NCBI RefSeq assembly: GCF_964355755.1
Contig: NC_092673.1
Coordinates: 7,195,001-7,259,000 of the forward strand
DNA length: 64,000 nt
DNA from: Antedon mediterranea
Lineage: Eukaryota; Echinodermata; Crinoidea; Comatulida; Antedonidae
Direction: 5' to 3'
Part shown: positions 35,071 to 47,530 of the stretch, in pieces
How positions within the stretch are numbered: the stretch's first letter is position 1
How the letters are laid out: the number at the start of each line of letters is the position of its first letter
The notes under the pieces: model-generated
Told to the model about the DNA's origin: nothing
The model's database searches: none
What the model saw: only the letters and a program-made list of their open reading frames with translations
Made by a program: the position numbers and the translations under genes

Positions 35071-35465
35071 AAAAAAACATCGATTTTTATTTGATGTGCC
35101 GAACAATGACCGCTAATCAGGTAATAATACCCTTTATTTAAATGATTTAGAACAAGCAGATAATGAGGGATAAGGTGCACTAGTTCAATTGAAGTGAACA
35201 AACAGGTAAATAATCGGGTTACAATATGTGGAATTCCGAATAGGTGTTAATGAGAGGTGATTGGCCTACCCTATCCCGTATACTTGTTATCCCACGAGGT
35301 ATTATGTCACCTTTCCCATTAGTATAAACTCTTTATTGAGAAATTATCCGGGTACCGGTTACATGATAAAAGGCTGGGTGTTCGCTCAAGGTCTAAACAG
35401 GTACTTTCTTGTAAACAATCAAACAATTCATGTTTGGCAATTTCGTCAGTGAAATGGGTTTATAC

Positions 35466-35857
35466 ACCCATTTACACTAAGACGATAAATAGACAGATAT
35501 GTATTTTTCATACGTAAAACAAAATATATGTTCATTCTAGAACTATAGAATAACCATATATGCTTCTTTTGATGAAATTGATTTTTCCACATGTCCAATC
35601 AAATGACGTCATGATTAGTAAGCAGTAATATCGTTGTGGTGAAATAAAAGTTGAATTGAATTGAATTGATATTATTGTTTTTATTTATCATGACGTTGTT
35701 TGATAGGAATTTTAAAAATATTATTTATATCAAAGACAGCATAAATGATTATCTTATAGTTCTAGAACGAAAACCTTTCCAATTTCTTATGTTTTATGTA
35801 ACAAAAATGCATGCTTAATCGTCGATCGTTATCGTCCTAGTGTCCTAAATGGGCCTT
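35466..35857. mobile_element. Long-TIR MITE (family D), with nested tail
   Basis: Arms of about 100 bp: CCCATTTACACTAAGACGAT...TTCTAGAACTATAGAATAA on the left, and the complementary TTATAGTTCTAGAACG...ATCGTCCTAGTGTCCTAAATGGG on the right. The centre holds a retroposon tail (AAATAAAAGTTGAATTGAAT) that probably inserted into it. Non-coding. Confidence 0.65.
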
Positions 35858-36740
35858 TAGTCTTCATACTCTAATGCAATGGCAATTATGTTATTAATAA
35901 TTTGTAAATCGTTTTAGTCTATCAATGATGTTTCATTTTAGAGTTGTTGAAATTAATTAATTGAAACTAATTTGTTATATTGGTAAAATATTATATAAAT
36001 ATCATTTATTATTTGTTTATACTTATTATTCTTATCTTGGATACCATTCATTTTTCTCAATACTTTTTCTCTGTTGTAACAATTCCTATTCCTTAAATAT
36101 TATTGTATTACTAAATAATATGCATGGACTTAATTAGTACCGCATAATTTAAATAATACAATAGAATAGTGGAAAATATTGCGTAAGCAACATAAACGAA
36201 ACAGGAGGCCAGTATAGAAACGATTTAGAACATATTATTATATTCATATGGAATGTTTAAAAATGACTCTAAAATATGAATAAATTAATAATAATTATTA
36301 TTTCTCTGTTGTCGTGTAAACTACCACATTTACCGATTCATCATATAATATCCCAATACATATTAATTAATTTAATTTTTTTTTTTCGATACTTCCATAT
36401 TATCCACTTTTTTTTATTAGTTTCTTTAATTATTTTCTTTAATTATTTCTTCACCAAATTTGTTTATTAAGATTCCTAATCAAAATAGATGTATTCACAA
36501 AAGAATAATTCTCAGGCTTATTACACGTCAATTTATTTTACTAATTAAATTTCCAATTTAATTCATCCATCATTATAATTTCCATGAGAAAAAATATACA
36601 TGATAACTTTAAGGGCGTGCAAAACGACCGCACGGAGTCTGTCATTCGTTTGTTTTTCACACGCTACAACGCCTAGGGTTAAATGGAACATCACTCACAG
36701 ACCATGCCTTGCTGCTACAGGGGGTCAAAAACTAGACCGT
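35858..36740. other. Non-coding, very AT-rich
   Basis: Low-complexity A/T-rich sequence. The frame at 36276-36470 is composed of Ile, Leu and Phe codons expected from T-rich DNA. No feature is seen. Confidence 0.5.
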
Positions 36741-36746
36741 GATTTT

Positions 36747-36754
36747 TTCCCACG
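36747..36754 (-). promoter_or_regulatory. Su(H)/RBPJ consensus site upstream of NRARP
   Basis: The minus strand reads CGTGGGAA (followed by AAAA), an exact match to the YGTGRGAA consensus for the Notch nuclear effector Su(H)/RBPJ, about 720 bp before the NRARP start. A weaker GTGAGAA word lies at 37162-37168. NRARP is a direct Notch target in vertebrates, so the site is plausible, but a single 8-mer is modest evidence. Confidence 0.45.
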
Positions 36755-37343
36755 CCATGCATGGACAGGCTTCATTGAGAAGCATACAGCAATAGAGTCT
36801 TTGCAACAGACTGCCTGAATCGAGTGTGGAGCATCGATTACCAACCGACCTGTTTCAACGTTTAGCTCGGATGTCGCGAATCATTCCATCCCATCCCGCC
36901 ACCAGGATTTTATATTTCAATAATAATATAAAACGTCAACATAATGTTAAGCATTGTGTTAATAGTTTGTGTGTTTTAAAATGTGCTTTCTAAAACGGTT
37001 AATTTGTAATCGATTTAATAGTACTGTAGATTTCTACCCGGGGGAGATACTGATTGTTGGAGGTACTTTACAGCGATGTGTGACCTTTTTGTATACTTTA
37101 CAACAACGATTTGCATGTGAAAGAGCAGTACTCCCAAAGCGCAGCCAGCCGTTTCGTTAGATTCTCACCACATGCTTAGGTTTTCTTGTGTTATGCAGAT
37201 GAGTTAGGGAAGTCAAAATAAACCCAATTCCTTCACAGCCACTGAGCAACACAAAAGGTTGTAGCATTCAATCAAAGACAGTAACGGGAGTGAGTGGGAC
37301 TGGGTGGCTCTGCTGCTGTGTACACAGAGATGGCCTGTGACTT

Positions 37344-37353
37344 AATATATATT
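37344..37353 (+). promoter_or_regulatory. TATA-like element of NRARP
   Basis: AATATATATT followed by AGGCGG, about 125 bp before the NRARP start codon. It would place transcription initiation near 37375-37380 and give a 5' UTR of about 100 nt. Inferred from position and sequence only. Confidence 0.4.
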
Positions 37354-37476
37354 AGGCGGCTATGAAAGTTTTAAAGATGATTCTTAATTTGAACAGAATA
37401 ATTTCTTTATAAGGATATATGTGAACTAATTTGGCACTGGAGGAGTTCCCAGAATTTGGAGTTCCTGTTTTCGATG

Positions 37477-37830
37477 ATGTCAACAGCTCAATTTGATTCT
37501 TGTCCGACGCAACACATATTCGAAGAAGCCGTTCGTAATGGAGATACTATGACTGTAGTGAAGTTATTACAAAGTTCTATAAACGGACATGTAAATGTTA
37601 ATACGTTCGACAACGAAGGACAAACAGCCTTGCATCAATGTGTTTTAGACGGGAACTTTGAAGCCGTGAAACTGCTGGTACAATTTGGAGCAGATGTGAG
37701 GCTGGCGAACAGGGATGGGTGGAACGCTTTACACATAGCGGCGTGGGGCGGACACCAGGACATTGCATTGTTTTTGATAACAAACGGAAAAATGCAAAAG
37801 GTTAAAAAGAAACCTAAAGACGGAACTTGA
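37477..37830 (+). CDS. NRARP: Notch-regulated ankyrin repeat protein (NRARP)
   Basis: A small intracellular ankyrin protein that, in vertebrates, binds the Notch intracellular domain-RBPJ complex, promotes its turnover, and also stabilises LEF1. The frame gives 117 residues in one uninterrupted exon, against 114 in vertebrates, where the gene is also intronless. An N-terminal helix (HIFEEAVRNGDT, 13-24) precedes two ankyrin repeats, roughly 48-77 (GQTALHQCVLDGNFEAVKLL) and 81-111 (GWNALHIAAWGGHQDIALFL). The NRDGW and GGHQDI motifs are hallmark NRARP sequence. The tail is basic (KVKKKPK) and differs from vertebrates. I chose the second of two adjacent ATGs (37474, 37477) because MSTAQ aligns with the vertebrate MSQAE start and has A at -3. 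Starting at 37474 adds one Met. Confidence 0.95.
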   Translation: MSTAQFDSCPTQHIFEEAVRNGDTMTVVKLLQSSINGHVNVNTFDNEGQTALHQCVLDGNFEAVKLLVQFGADVRLANRDGWNALHIAAWGGHQDIALFLITNGKMQKVKKKPKDGT

Positions 37831-39690
37831 GGAATTATAAGTGTAAGATATAGCTACGCAATATTCCAAACAGATGAAATAATTTATATTCTTCGAGGAT
37901 TATACGAAAATGGTGCTTTTAGTTCCTATTAAATGAAACTTTACCAATTACAAGCATTCTTGCGATCGCCAAAGACACGAAAAAGGAAGTAAATTTAATT
38001 ATTTTGAATGAAGATGAACGTATAGATAGATATTTTATGTTTTAATTATGGAGAGTGATATAGCACGCTGATTTTGAAAGAGAAAAACTTTTTTTATGGA
38101 TATTAGACAATGGAGACGGGTAATGGAGAAGATTTAAAATCACCGTTTTAGAAAAGAATTCTGACCACTGCATTATGATTATTTTAACCTTTTGTCATTA
38201 ACATTGAGGAGACCATGTGTGTTAATGGAGGGGTTTTAACGCACAAAGGAATAGCCTTGTTGGAAGGCGTTTTTACTGGAATCCGATTAGTCAACAATTA
38301 TTTTACTTTCACATGCAGTAAATCGTCAACTTTTAACTATTTCACCATGAACATTTATGAGATAAAAGCCGTAATCAAACGTATTATTATATCATTACTG
38401 TACAAGTCACCAATAGATAATATTAATTATTTTCTTACCTATTTTCAAATGTAAGTAATAATCGATTACAAAACAAATAGAAATATTTTATACTGTACTT
38501 ATTATTTAAAATAGAGGTATATTGGACACTGCCATTAATAGATTTTAAAATTAAACCTTCATATTCGTTCTAAATTAATTAATTAGTGTTTTACTATCGT
38601 GATTGGCAAGACTGATGTACCATCTAGATATTAAAATATTTATCAATTTGTTAGTATATTTATATATTATTGTTTTTTTATAGTATATAATATATCCCGG
38701 AGAACTAGACTTTTATCTTGTTTTCTCCTTATAATTGAGTATAAACTGAGTGGCATTGTAAACAAACTTGATGAATTCAACAATCTTAATAAATTATTTA
38801 AAAAATCAGTATGTATGATCTATAATATATTGCTTTTTTATACGGATTTCTATTCAAAACTCAACTCTATTAAATGGAAAAGATATACAGTATACCGCCT
38901 TTTCATTATTTTGTACTTGCAAATTGTCTGATTTTATCGTATTTTGGGTTCCTATTGGAACATGGAAGAAACATTTCCTCCGTAATTTGAACAACTCTAC
39001 TGGTAGTGAATGCAAATAAATTAATTAAGTAGGTATAGTTATCTTGCTGTCGTTTCCAAATGGTGTGTAGGCCTAATTAATGTCAAAATCCAATCATTTA
39101 AAGATAGTAGTGTATTTCATTCTTATTGCCTAACTTACCGGTATACGATATAACTTTCGTTGTTGTATTTAGCTCTCTTACGTAACAAGTTGATGGTAGG
39201 TAATTTTTCCTTTCATTTTTCATGTGTAAATTATACCGGTACCCGCGGCTAATATTCGAAGAAGATTTTATACACAGGCTACATAATAATGGGTTAAAGC
39301 AAGTTATTACGAAAGACAGGAAAAAGTTGATACGTTTGATAACAGCCTTACAGAAAACTAGCTTTGAGTCAGAGTAATAATATTTATTTCTCAGACAGAT
39401 GACTATTTGCTTCAATACTTTTAACTTTAAAACAATTTGGATAATATATGTATCCATGCACATTTTTGTTGTCAATGTACTATAGTATAAAGTACAAAAT
39501 TACGACCGAGTAGAACAAACATCTTATCATCTTATATTACTTTCACGTTTGTTTTTACCGTGAAACCTAATTCAAAATAATATGTGTGATTTAAAATTGT
39601 TAGTGTAATCATGGAAATATACTTTATCTAAATATAATGTATAGGTCCATGGTGTAAAAATGCATGATGAACATGAAACCTATTATAAGG
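37831..39690. other. NRARP 3' UTR and intergenic sequence
   Basis: AT-rich DNA with no further exon. The frames at 38215-38454 (+) and 39098-39475 (-) are low complexity with no known domain. AATAAA occurs at 39015 among others; the NRARP poly(A) site cannot be fixed from sequence alone. Confidence 0.4.
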
Positions 39691-39762
39691 CACAATGCAA
39701 AACAGGTTTTCTTGTGCCTGATTGTGGAAACCTGTATAAAAATGTTAAATAAAAATAAATAA
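39691..39762 (+). mobile_element. LINE 3' tail
   Basis: GCAAAACAGGTTTTCTTGTG, CCTGATTGTGGAAACCTGTA and then AAATAAAAATAAATAAAAT. It matches the minus-strand sequence at 13225-13300, so both are 3' ends of the same retrotransposon family. A MITE follows immediately. Confidence 0.5.
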
Positions 39763-39765
39763 AAT

Positions 39766-39923
39766 ATCTACATTATCAAACTTTATGTGACAAAAAATCC
39801 GATGTGCCCATACATGGGCATGTGATGTAATATCACTACCATATTTAAACATATCACTATACCATATTTGGACATATTACACTTCTTGTTGTCAAACTAG
39901 TTTGATAGCTGTGTAGACAGACC
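39766..39923. mobile_element. MITE family B (AGCTCTGTC type), degraded copy
   Basis: TATCTACATTATCAAACTTT at the left and AGTTTGATAGCTGTGTAGAC at the right are inverted. The interior has the family words GATGTGCCCATACATGGGCA and TATCACTACCATATTT. The left terminal bases have been lost next to the preceding LINE tail. Confidence 0.65.
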
Positions 39924-40992
39924 TTTATTTCCCAATACTATAACAATTTCCAGTAAATTTAAACACAGATTATAATATATATATTTCAATTGTTATCCAA
40001 TTGATATGACTATTTACTTAATAATATTTATAGGCCTATAAATATTGAATTTCATAGATTACGTGCATCATCAAGTTATTGTTTTAAATATCAATACTAA
40101 TTAGTTTAGCTATCTTGGCTTTAGGATGACGTATTTACCGAAGTTCGAAACCGGTACCTGGCCTACTCCAGAAATCAAATGTTTAATAATTAAATAGTCA
40201 GTACTGTGCTTTGAAGGCATTTGGAACATTTTGTTTAAAAAGGCATACTGCTCATCTTATCACTATTAGGTATAATCAATATTTACTACCTTATAGTTGT
40301 CGAGAATGTTAATCTAGTAGTACCATGCTATAAAATCTTGAATGAAAAACTAAACTTATAACATGAATTGAAAATAAATATAAAATAGAAGAAACTACAT
40401 ATAAACTTGTTATTAATTGAAGACACTTGCTATACATTTTCCGGTTATTGATTCCATTCAATGGGCCTAACTCTTCTCTAAATATGTCTTTATTAGTTCT
40501 GGGTTTAGGGAGATATAAATTCATTTTACTTATCCACCAACTAAATGACAATTGTCGGTAAAATATTTGTGAATAGGACATAACCAATTAAAGCAAGGAT
40601 AATAAGTGTGTGTTTATATTAGGATTGATCTAAACTTTCCTATTCATGGTTTCCCTGAGCTTAGCAATGTGCATTACTTACGGTGCGGGATTCTGTAAAT
40701 AAGAAACTAAAACGAAATAGGACTCATGTCAAACAACTTTTTCTGGGTCTTTTTGTAGGCCTACGTCAGTCTACTTGTTGCACATCTCATTGAGACTTTG
40801 CCTTACCTCTGATATTCATAAAAGAAATATAATAAAGTTCAGTTCAATCCGTCAGTAGTCTAAAAAGTTAGGAGAGAATGTAATTTGAGTATTAGCTCTA
40901 TAATACAGTGGAAGGGGTTTGGTTGATGGGGGTTGTGGCCCGATTACCTTTTCCATAAAAGGGGGAACATCGCCATGAGCCCATTTATCATC
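39924..40992. other. Non-coding stretch
   Basis: AT-rich with TAGGCCTA words and no recognisable exon. The minus-strand frame at 40309-40587 has no known domain. Confidence 0.45.
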
Positions 40993-41212
40993 ACTCATGT
41001 TATTGGTCGCCACAGTGGAAAGGTCAGAAAAAAAGGACTCATGTTATTGGTCGCCACAGTGGAAAGGTCAGAAAAAAAAGGACTCATGTTATTGGTCGCC
41101 ACAGTGGAAAGGTCAGAAAAAAAGGACTCATGTTATTGGTCGCCACAGTGGAAAGGTCAGAAAAAAAGGACTCATGTTATTGGTCGCCACAGTGGAAAGG
41201 TCAGAAAAAAAG
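40993..41212. repeat. 44 bp tandem repeat, five copies
   Basis: Five almost identical units of 44 bp (one of 45 through an extra A) containing ACTCATGTTATTGGTCGCCA, CAGTGGAAAGGTCAG and A7-8GG. Near identity between units indicates recent expansion, and copy number is likely to vary between individuals. The overlapping open frames at 40933-41310 and 40997-41215 are artefacts of the repeat. Confidence 0.95.
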
Positions 41213-43370
41213 TGAGTCAGTTTGATTCAAACATCCTTACTAGGGCCGTAGTTTGGAACAAATTAGAACGATTGTGTTTTAGTAAACTGTATATCAGTAG
41301 TTATCATTGAATTCAAACAAAAACTAATATTGTTCGTCGGATTACAACATATGAATAGTGTATGAATATAATTCTATTTTAATTATGTTGTCAAGAGAGT
41401 CGATTCGTTTCAGTTGATTAACTCGATATTACTTTTCCTTTGAATGAATTCACGAGATCTATATTAACAAAAGACAAGATTTAAAAGTTGAATCACAATA
41501 GTGCCTAATTGCTCTAAGATCTTCAAACAAGGCGATACAAATAAAAGCGTACCATGCTTAACCAAATTCTGTAACTCATTATAAAAAGTACTGATGAACT
41601 TTTTCGGAGCAAATTATTTATTCTTTCTTACTTATGATTATTTATACTTATTATTATTTTATTATAGAATAAACATAATCTCAAATATGTATAAGTATGC
41701 TTCATTTGATACATAACGGTCATTATTATGAAGTTAGTTAAACCAACCATAAAACAAATACAAATATAATAGCATAATTTTTAACTTATATATCCGGACC
41801 TACGCAATGTTAAGAAACTGGACAATTATAGACAAACAATAACACATTAATGAATTAATTATCTAATCAATCCGGAATTACGATAGCAGGTGCTGACTAG
41901 GGTTCAATTAGAGACGAAGGCATATTCCACAACTTTGATTCGAGTTTTATGGCATGGATGATTTATTCATGGTTGGTCCTTTTCATTTTATTTCCAAATC
42001 TTTTTCCAAAGAATTTGTTTTGGTTTGTATGTGCAGCGCTTAGAGGCTTCACGGTATTAGGCACCATAAATCCAGGATATTATTGTTAGACCTAAAGGCC
42101 TATGAGTAATTGATTACACGTAATGCCATTTTTTTTTAAAGTGGTAAATTTATTATTGTGGTCTGGTCTTTGAAAGGATATTTCGGGTACCGTAGGCCTA
42201 TATTATTGCCGAAGATTATAAATATAGGCCTAATGTTTGTAACATTTCAAGTTGTGTGTTAAACATGCATTATTTAAAATAATAATAATCAATTTCAACA
42301 TTATATAAATAAAATAAATAGAATAAAAGGTTCTTAATAAAAATGTGTTAAAGTTGTTAATAAAAAGTTGAACAAAGTAGACTTTTCAGAGATGATCAAA
42401 TGTCAGTAAATACACACGTTTTTTGCACCTTTAAGGTACTACTGTACCTTACTTCACCTTTTATGTCCCACTTTTAATTCTCAATAATTTAACGCCTTCA
42501 ATATAAACAATTTATGCTCATTTATTACAGGTATGTGTTAGAAACTTATACATACATCTATTTTACGACTGCTATAAAATTACAATAACTAACTATTATC
42601 GATAGGTGTTGATTTCATAGTAAAAATACTTGATAGTTCAACAAAAGTTTGTGGAAGCTTGCAACAATGTATTCGAAGTTAAATGATTGATTTTGAATAA
42701 AAGTCGGATCTTTCCCGAAGGCTAGGCCCTAGGCTTAATAGTTATCACTATAGCTTACGTGTTATGCCGTACCTCATTGGGGAAACATTATTATCTTCAA
42801 CCCGCCCTTTTTATTTTCCTCAAGGTTGTCGATTTTAATCGTCGTGTGATTTTTCTAGTGTACTTTCTTTTGAAAGTGTAAGGGTCATGAAACGAACCAG
42901 AATTGACACCATTATATGTCGACAATACCTTTCTGTCTCAGCCAGATAGAATTAAGACGTAATTTAATGTTTGTTTAAGGTCTGTCATCCTCCTATTTAA
43001 TACTTCTCCATGATTTAGGCGCGCTTAGAATAGTTTAAAAGCAAGGAGAGGCATGAAAGTTTAATTAAAGAATAAAAATGTGCTTCAATCGTCTCAATTT
43101 CTTTTCTCAAACAAATGAAATCATTAAGTAAAGTACAGGTACTGTATGACAACGAAATTAAGTTGTATTTGTTCATTAGACGAATGGTAAAGTGTGTCTG
43201 CTCAAAGTTTATAATTTGTTTGAATTTCCACCTCCGTCTCTGTTTACCTTTCTGATTATTTTATTTTATTTTTTTCTAATCCAAACAGACGTTAGTAATT
43301 TAGTAGGGCAGTGCATATTAGACAAAAGTCACCCCACCTCATTAAAATGGTGATAATAAAGGTTTTTGGC
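41213..43370. other. Non-coding stretch
   Basis: AT-rich, no gene seen. It holds a reverse-oriented copy of the GCGCT-type retroposon end at about 42030-42095. Confidence 0.45.
42030..42095 (+). mobile_element. Retroposon 3' fragment, GCGCT type
   Basis: GTGCAGCGCTTAGAGGCTTC, ACGGTATTAGGCACCATAAA and TCCAGGATATTATTGTTA match, in reverse complement, the block at 59629-59690. Together they define a short dispersed family distinct in sequence from the 28.2 kb copy. Confidence 0.55.
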
Positions 43371-43377
43371 GTTATTC

Positions 43378-43547
43378 GTTTGTCCACAGCGACAAGGGCT
43401 GAGATGGCCCATTACACTAGAGTAGCCCCTACTATTTCTATTTTTTTCTGGGTGCTGACGAGCTAAATGTGTATGGTCAAGGATAGTCTTGAACCTGTGC
43501 CGATTTTATAGCTAATTGTTTGCAATGGCGCTGACTCAACCACTTAA
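43378..43547 (-). mobile_element. tRNA-derived SINE-like element, second head type
   Basis: The minus strand from 43547 reads TAAGTGGTTGAGTCAGCGCC (D-arm/A-box like) and, about 40 nt later, the B box GGTTCAAGACT (43495-43485). The body continues TATCCTTGACCATACAC and GAGATGGCCC-type GC-rich words. The head differs from the Leu/Ser-like heads at 30.7 and 33.6 kb. The 3' border is uncertain. Confidence 0.45.
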
Positions 43548-46500
43548 TTATTATTTTAATTATTATGATAAAGCACAACCAGATTATGATAAAACAGAAC
43601 CTACTGAAGTTATATTGGTGACATGAGACCAACAGAAGAGAGTTCAGTTTATAAAATTTCGTCCTCAACTCAGGAATGCATGCCTCCCTGTTCGAACTGA
43701 AATTATAAGTCTCACTTTTCGAGTAATTTGTCAACTACATTGTTCCGTTCAAAATTCCCTGTGTTTTCTTTGTTTGTAAACTCAAATTATAACAAAGCAA
43801 ATTTAACGATTTAATCTCTATTGTTGAGTGTTTAGTCGGGGAGAATAAAACGAGAAGAAACCACGTCCCGGTATATTATGGACACAGAACCTTAGTCGAG
43901 CGTAATGACCCCCGCCCGAGGCTAATAAAATTGAAAAATATTACGCACAACCACCTTACGGCTAATATTTTAAAGTGATGTTGTTTATCACTAATAAAAT
44001 GAGCCCAAATATAGACATTATGTGTATTTATTAACGCATAAGACCTAAATTAAAAATTTAAAATTACAGTACAACAATGTAAAGAGACTCCAAAATATAG
44101 GCAGTTGGATTTATTTATCATGATGCATAAAGCCTAATTATTTTAACGTAAAAGTTAGTAGGCACATTATAAATGTGAAGAAACCCCTATAAGTTTATTG
44201 GAACATTTTCAACTTTAGCACAGAAGTCATATTTGTATTACTAACCACAACATTATACTATACAATATTTATACAACATTTATCGACGTTGAGGACATGA
44301 GAAGTAGAAGCACTTTAAACATAATATTTTATGGAGGCGTGTGAAAAAGAGCTACGCAAGTCCAGAAAACACAAACACAAAAGTGAGAAAATGCTGTATG
44401 ATAAAGTGTATTGTATAACGGTAGCTTAAGCCTATTATATTATACAGTATTTGTTTTTTGCCTTGATACACAGTCGGAATATGTGAATTGCTGGCCTTCA
44501 ATTGCATTTATTCATGTCACGAATAGGTTTGGTAACTTTATAATCAAGCTAGGCCTATTTATTAAATATCTATAAATGGTTATATGCATCAATAAATGTA
44601 TCTATCGTTCGCACAATTATTTCAAATTTTATCATTCAATTCCTCATGCGTTATCGCCTTTGACTCTTTATCGATACATGCAACTGTCAGCGACTCCAGT
44701 CATTGGCGGATACTTCGCTTGGTACCGGTATCATAAATGCAAAATAGCCTATAATTATGATTTGAATTTCTGTGCTGTTAGACCGTGTAAAGAATATTGA
44801 TCAGATTGATGTGATAATGATGCACAGAAAGCGTTGAATGTTTTGTTTCTGTTCTGGATGCTTACAAAGCAGGTGTGGCCATTTTCAGCTTGCTAACACA
44901 ATCATTATTAATCAATCGCAATTGTATTTATGAATCGCTCAGTTACGAAGAATAACAATTATTGAAAGATACACTAATGTGTCCAGTCATTAATTAAAAT
45001 CACAGTGTACGTTTAATATGCACTTTAGCATATTGACTATGTTGTTAACAAAGATGTTTAGCAAAGGGTAATAGTAATGATGATCATCAGAGTCGGATTT
45101 CGTATCTAGGTGTATTTAGAGTCTATCAGTATCTATTTCTGTATAAAATCATACACTCCGAATGATCTTAAGCCTCCTTGTACACAGAAAACATTGGTGA
45201 CCAAATGATCATTTTAGTACAATTTTGTGAAATGAAAAGGTGCACCTTGGCCACAATCCTAAAAACTCTCACAAGTGGTCATATAATCCCTACAACGACT
45301 TCCGTTGATTTGTTTGATAAGTTTGCGCAAAAAAAAAGAGAAATGATGGTTGGAATTATTGAAGTAAGTCTACAATAAAGAAAAACATATTGAAAATAAT
45401 AAATACAAGTTTTTTTTTAGTCAAAGTCAAAGTCAAATTAGTCATTATTGTCAAATATAAAACCTTAGATTATTTTGTTAATAATCGGTAATGATTTTCT
45501 AGCTATGGAGCCTATAGTTTGACTACTTGTACGTAAAGGTCTTAAACTATTTTATGTTATACATAATTTGTGATGATAGGCCTACTATATACTATGGCAC
45601 TTTAAACATTAAACATTAATTCAGTATTGAACTATGAAGGCGTTTTGTCAGTATAAATCAGATTTGAATTGGTTTTTCAAAGTTTGAATCACCCTTCCAA
45701 TTCTCACACGTTCATTAGATTAACTGAATACGTCCCCCTGTATAGGCCTACGTTTGCTATAGCATATTGACATATCATACGGTTGAATCGGAAAGTGGTT
45801 ACTGACCCTCTGTTGCGATAATCTTTTGTGTCGTTTCACACACATTTAAGATGGTATTCACCCGCGGTTTCAATAGCCGCATTCCATGCCTTTTATGCTG
45901 TTCTTAAACTAAAATCTGTCATCGAAATCTCCTTTTCTGAATCCATTCATTATGAATGGGAATCGCCATTCACAAGGACTGCAAGTTTGAATATGAAGTA
46001 GACATATTATATAACTGCATGCAATTATTCTTTCTTTTAAAAAATAGTGGGGTATAGAATGAAATACTTTGCGAGCGAAAGGAGCAATATTAGGCTGGGG
46101 GCTAGAGGGCCGGCCGCCAATGGCCACCGGTCGAGCACATAACATCCGCCCGGAAGAAAACAATTATTTTGGGTTACGCATTTTTTAGGCACTGGTCCTG
46201 ATTTGCCACTGGTTATATTCACACAAAATCTATAGTCTTCTTTCTATTTTATTTCAACAATTTAATGATTTTGCTGTTGAAAAGTCAAAAACTGTTGGTG
46301 AGGGACATGCCCCTCCCCCTTCCCCCACCCACCAGGGTAGGCCTATCATCAATCACGGGAAATGCATTGGGCCTAGCCTATATAAGTAATTTTGATTTTT
46401 TTTTTTCAAAAATAAGAAAAAAAATTAACTTGAGATAGCAATTATGAATTATTCTACACATCGATCGGCGTCACGCCTCATAGATTACATATTGAAAGAT

Positions 46501-47100
46501 TGGCCTATAGGCTTACAAACAGCAATAAACTCCCCCTGAAAACAACGATTATGAAATACTTGTTTGAAGATTAATCATACGCCATTTCAAAGCTAATCAC
46601 TTCCGTAGAAAAGATAATATAAAAACAATTGTGTTTTTTTTACTTATAAAAAAAAACAAAATAAACGCTTCTTTCAACCAAAAACCCAATGACTTTCCAG
46701 TCAATTCGACAATGTTTGCGTTTACATAATAGTTACAATTTTACCAAAAAAATTAATAGAAAAAAAATATCCTGAAAAAACTGAAACTCAAAAAAAAAAA
46801 TAGTCAAATGTTCTGCTTGTCAGACAATGGTTTTTTGTTTAATATCTAACCGTTTCTTTTGTTTTTTTAGAAGTGAATTCATTTTTTTTTTGTTCCTTAT
46901 TTTTTCCTCGTAAGTGAAATGCCTATTCACAAAGTATGATTTTATTAATCTTCATATCATCTTCAATGTATTATTATTTAAATACGGTTTACGGTTAAAA
47001 CACATTTTTAGATATACCTCAAGCAGGGAGTTGTTATTCATCTGCTTCAAGTAACCTAAATATAATAATACTTTTGATTGAACTACATTTTAACAGTTTC
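43548..47100. other. Intergenic non-coding stretch
   Basis: No convincing exon. Features: a GC-rich island near 46080-46165 (GGGCCGGCCGCC) in AT-rich DNA, a CCCCTCCCCCTTCCCCCACC pyrimidine run near 46309, and long A/T homopolymer-rich sequence at 46390-46900. The minus-strand frames at 45909-46222 cover the GC-rich island and show no known domain. Confidence 0.4.
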
Positions 47101-47159
47101 TGGCAACTATTATTTTCAACGACGATTGCTAAACGATATGCGCCCTCTGCCCTCTGACT

Positions 47160-47269
47160 TTCTGTACATTTGTGCGACGCCATGTTGATTTAGTTCGAAT
47201 TGCGCTAGGCCTAGAAAACATTTCGTCAGTTTATCATTGTATTATTTGTTATTTTGAACTTTATACAAG
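47160..47269 (+). other. Possible 5' non-coding exon of PRPF38B
   Basis: The PRPF38B start codon follows a splice acceptor directly, so an upstream untranslated exon is expected. This block has CpG-containing sequence, a GCGACGCCATGTTG (YY1-like CCAT) word and a usable donor CAAG|GTATAT at 47270. Position is inferred from sequence only; other donors are possible. Confidence 0.25.
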
Positions 47270-47399
47270 GTATATATGTATTTTCTAAATATATAATATA
47301 TATACATTCTAGGTTGTTTAATATTTGTTTCATTATTTTATATTTATCACCAGGAATTTGTAGGGAATAATGTCATAATCACATCAGTCAGTCTGGCTG

Positions 47400-47530
47400 G
47401 CTGGCCTACTAAAAAGCTAGCTAGCTAGGGCCTATTCTAGGCCGCCTACTAGCCTAGGCTACACATTAGTAATATAATACTAGGCCTAGGGTAGCTAGCG
47501 CTAGCCTAAGCCTGGTAGTATGCCGCCCTA
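47400..47530. repeat. Low-complexity TAGGCCTA / GCTAGC-rich block
   Basis: Dense runs of CTAGCTAGCTAGG, TAGGCC, CCTAGGCT and related 6-8 bp palindromes. No open frame. It is the densest cluster of the palindromic words scattered through the window. Confidence 0.6.

Noticed and set aside
38215-38454. 79-codon plus-strand frame downstream of NRARP
   Set aside because: It starts in the probable NRARP 3' UTR, has no known domain and has AT-driven composition.
40933-41310. Overlapping open frames of 125 and 72 codons
   Set aside because: Both are translations of the 44 bp tandem repeat, with shifted copies of the same peptide.
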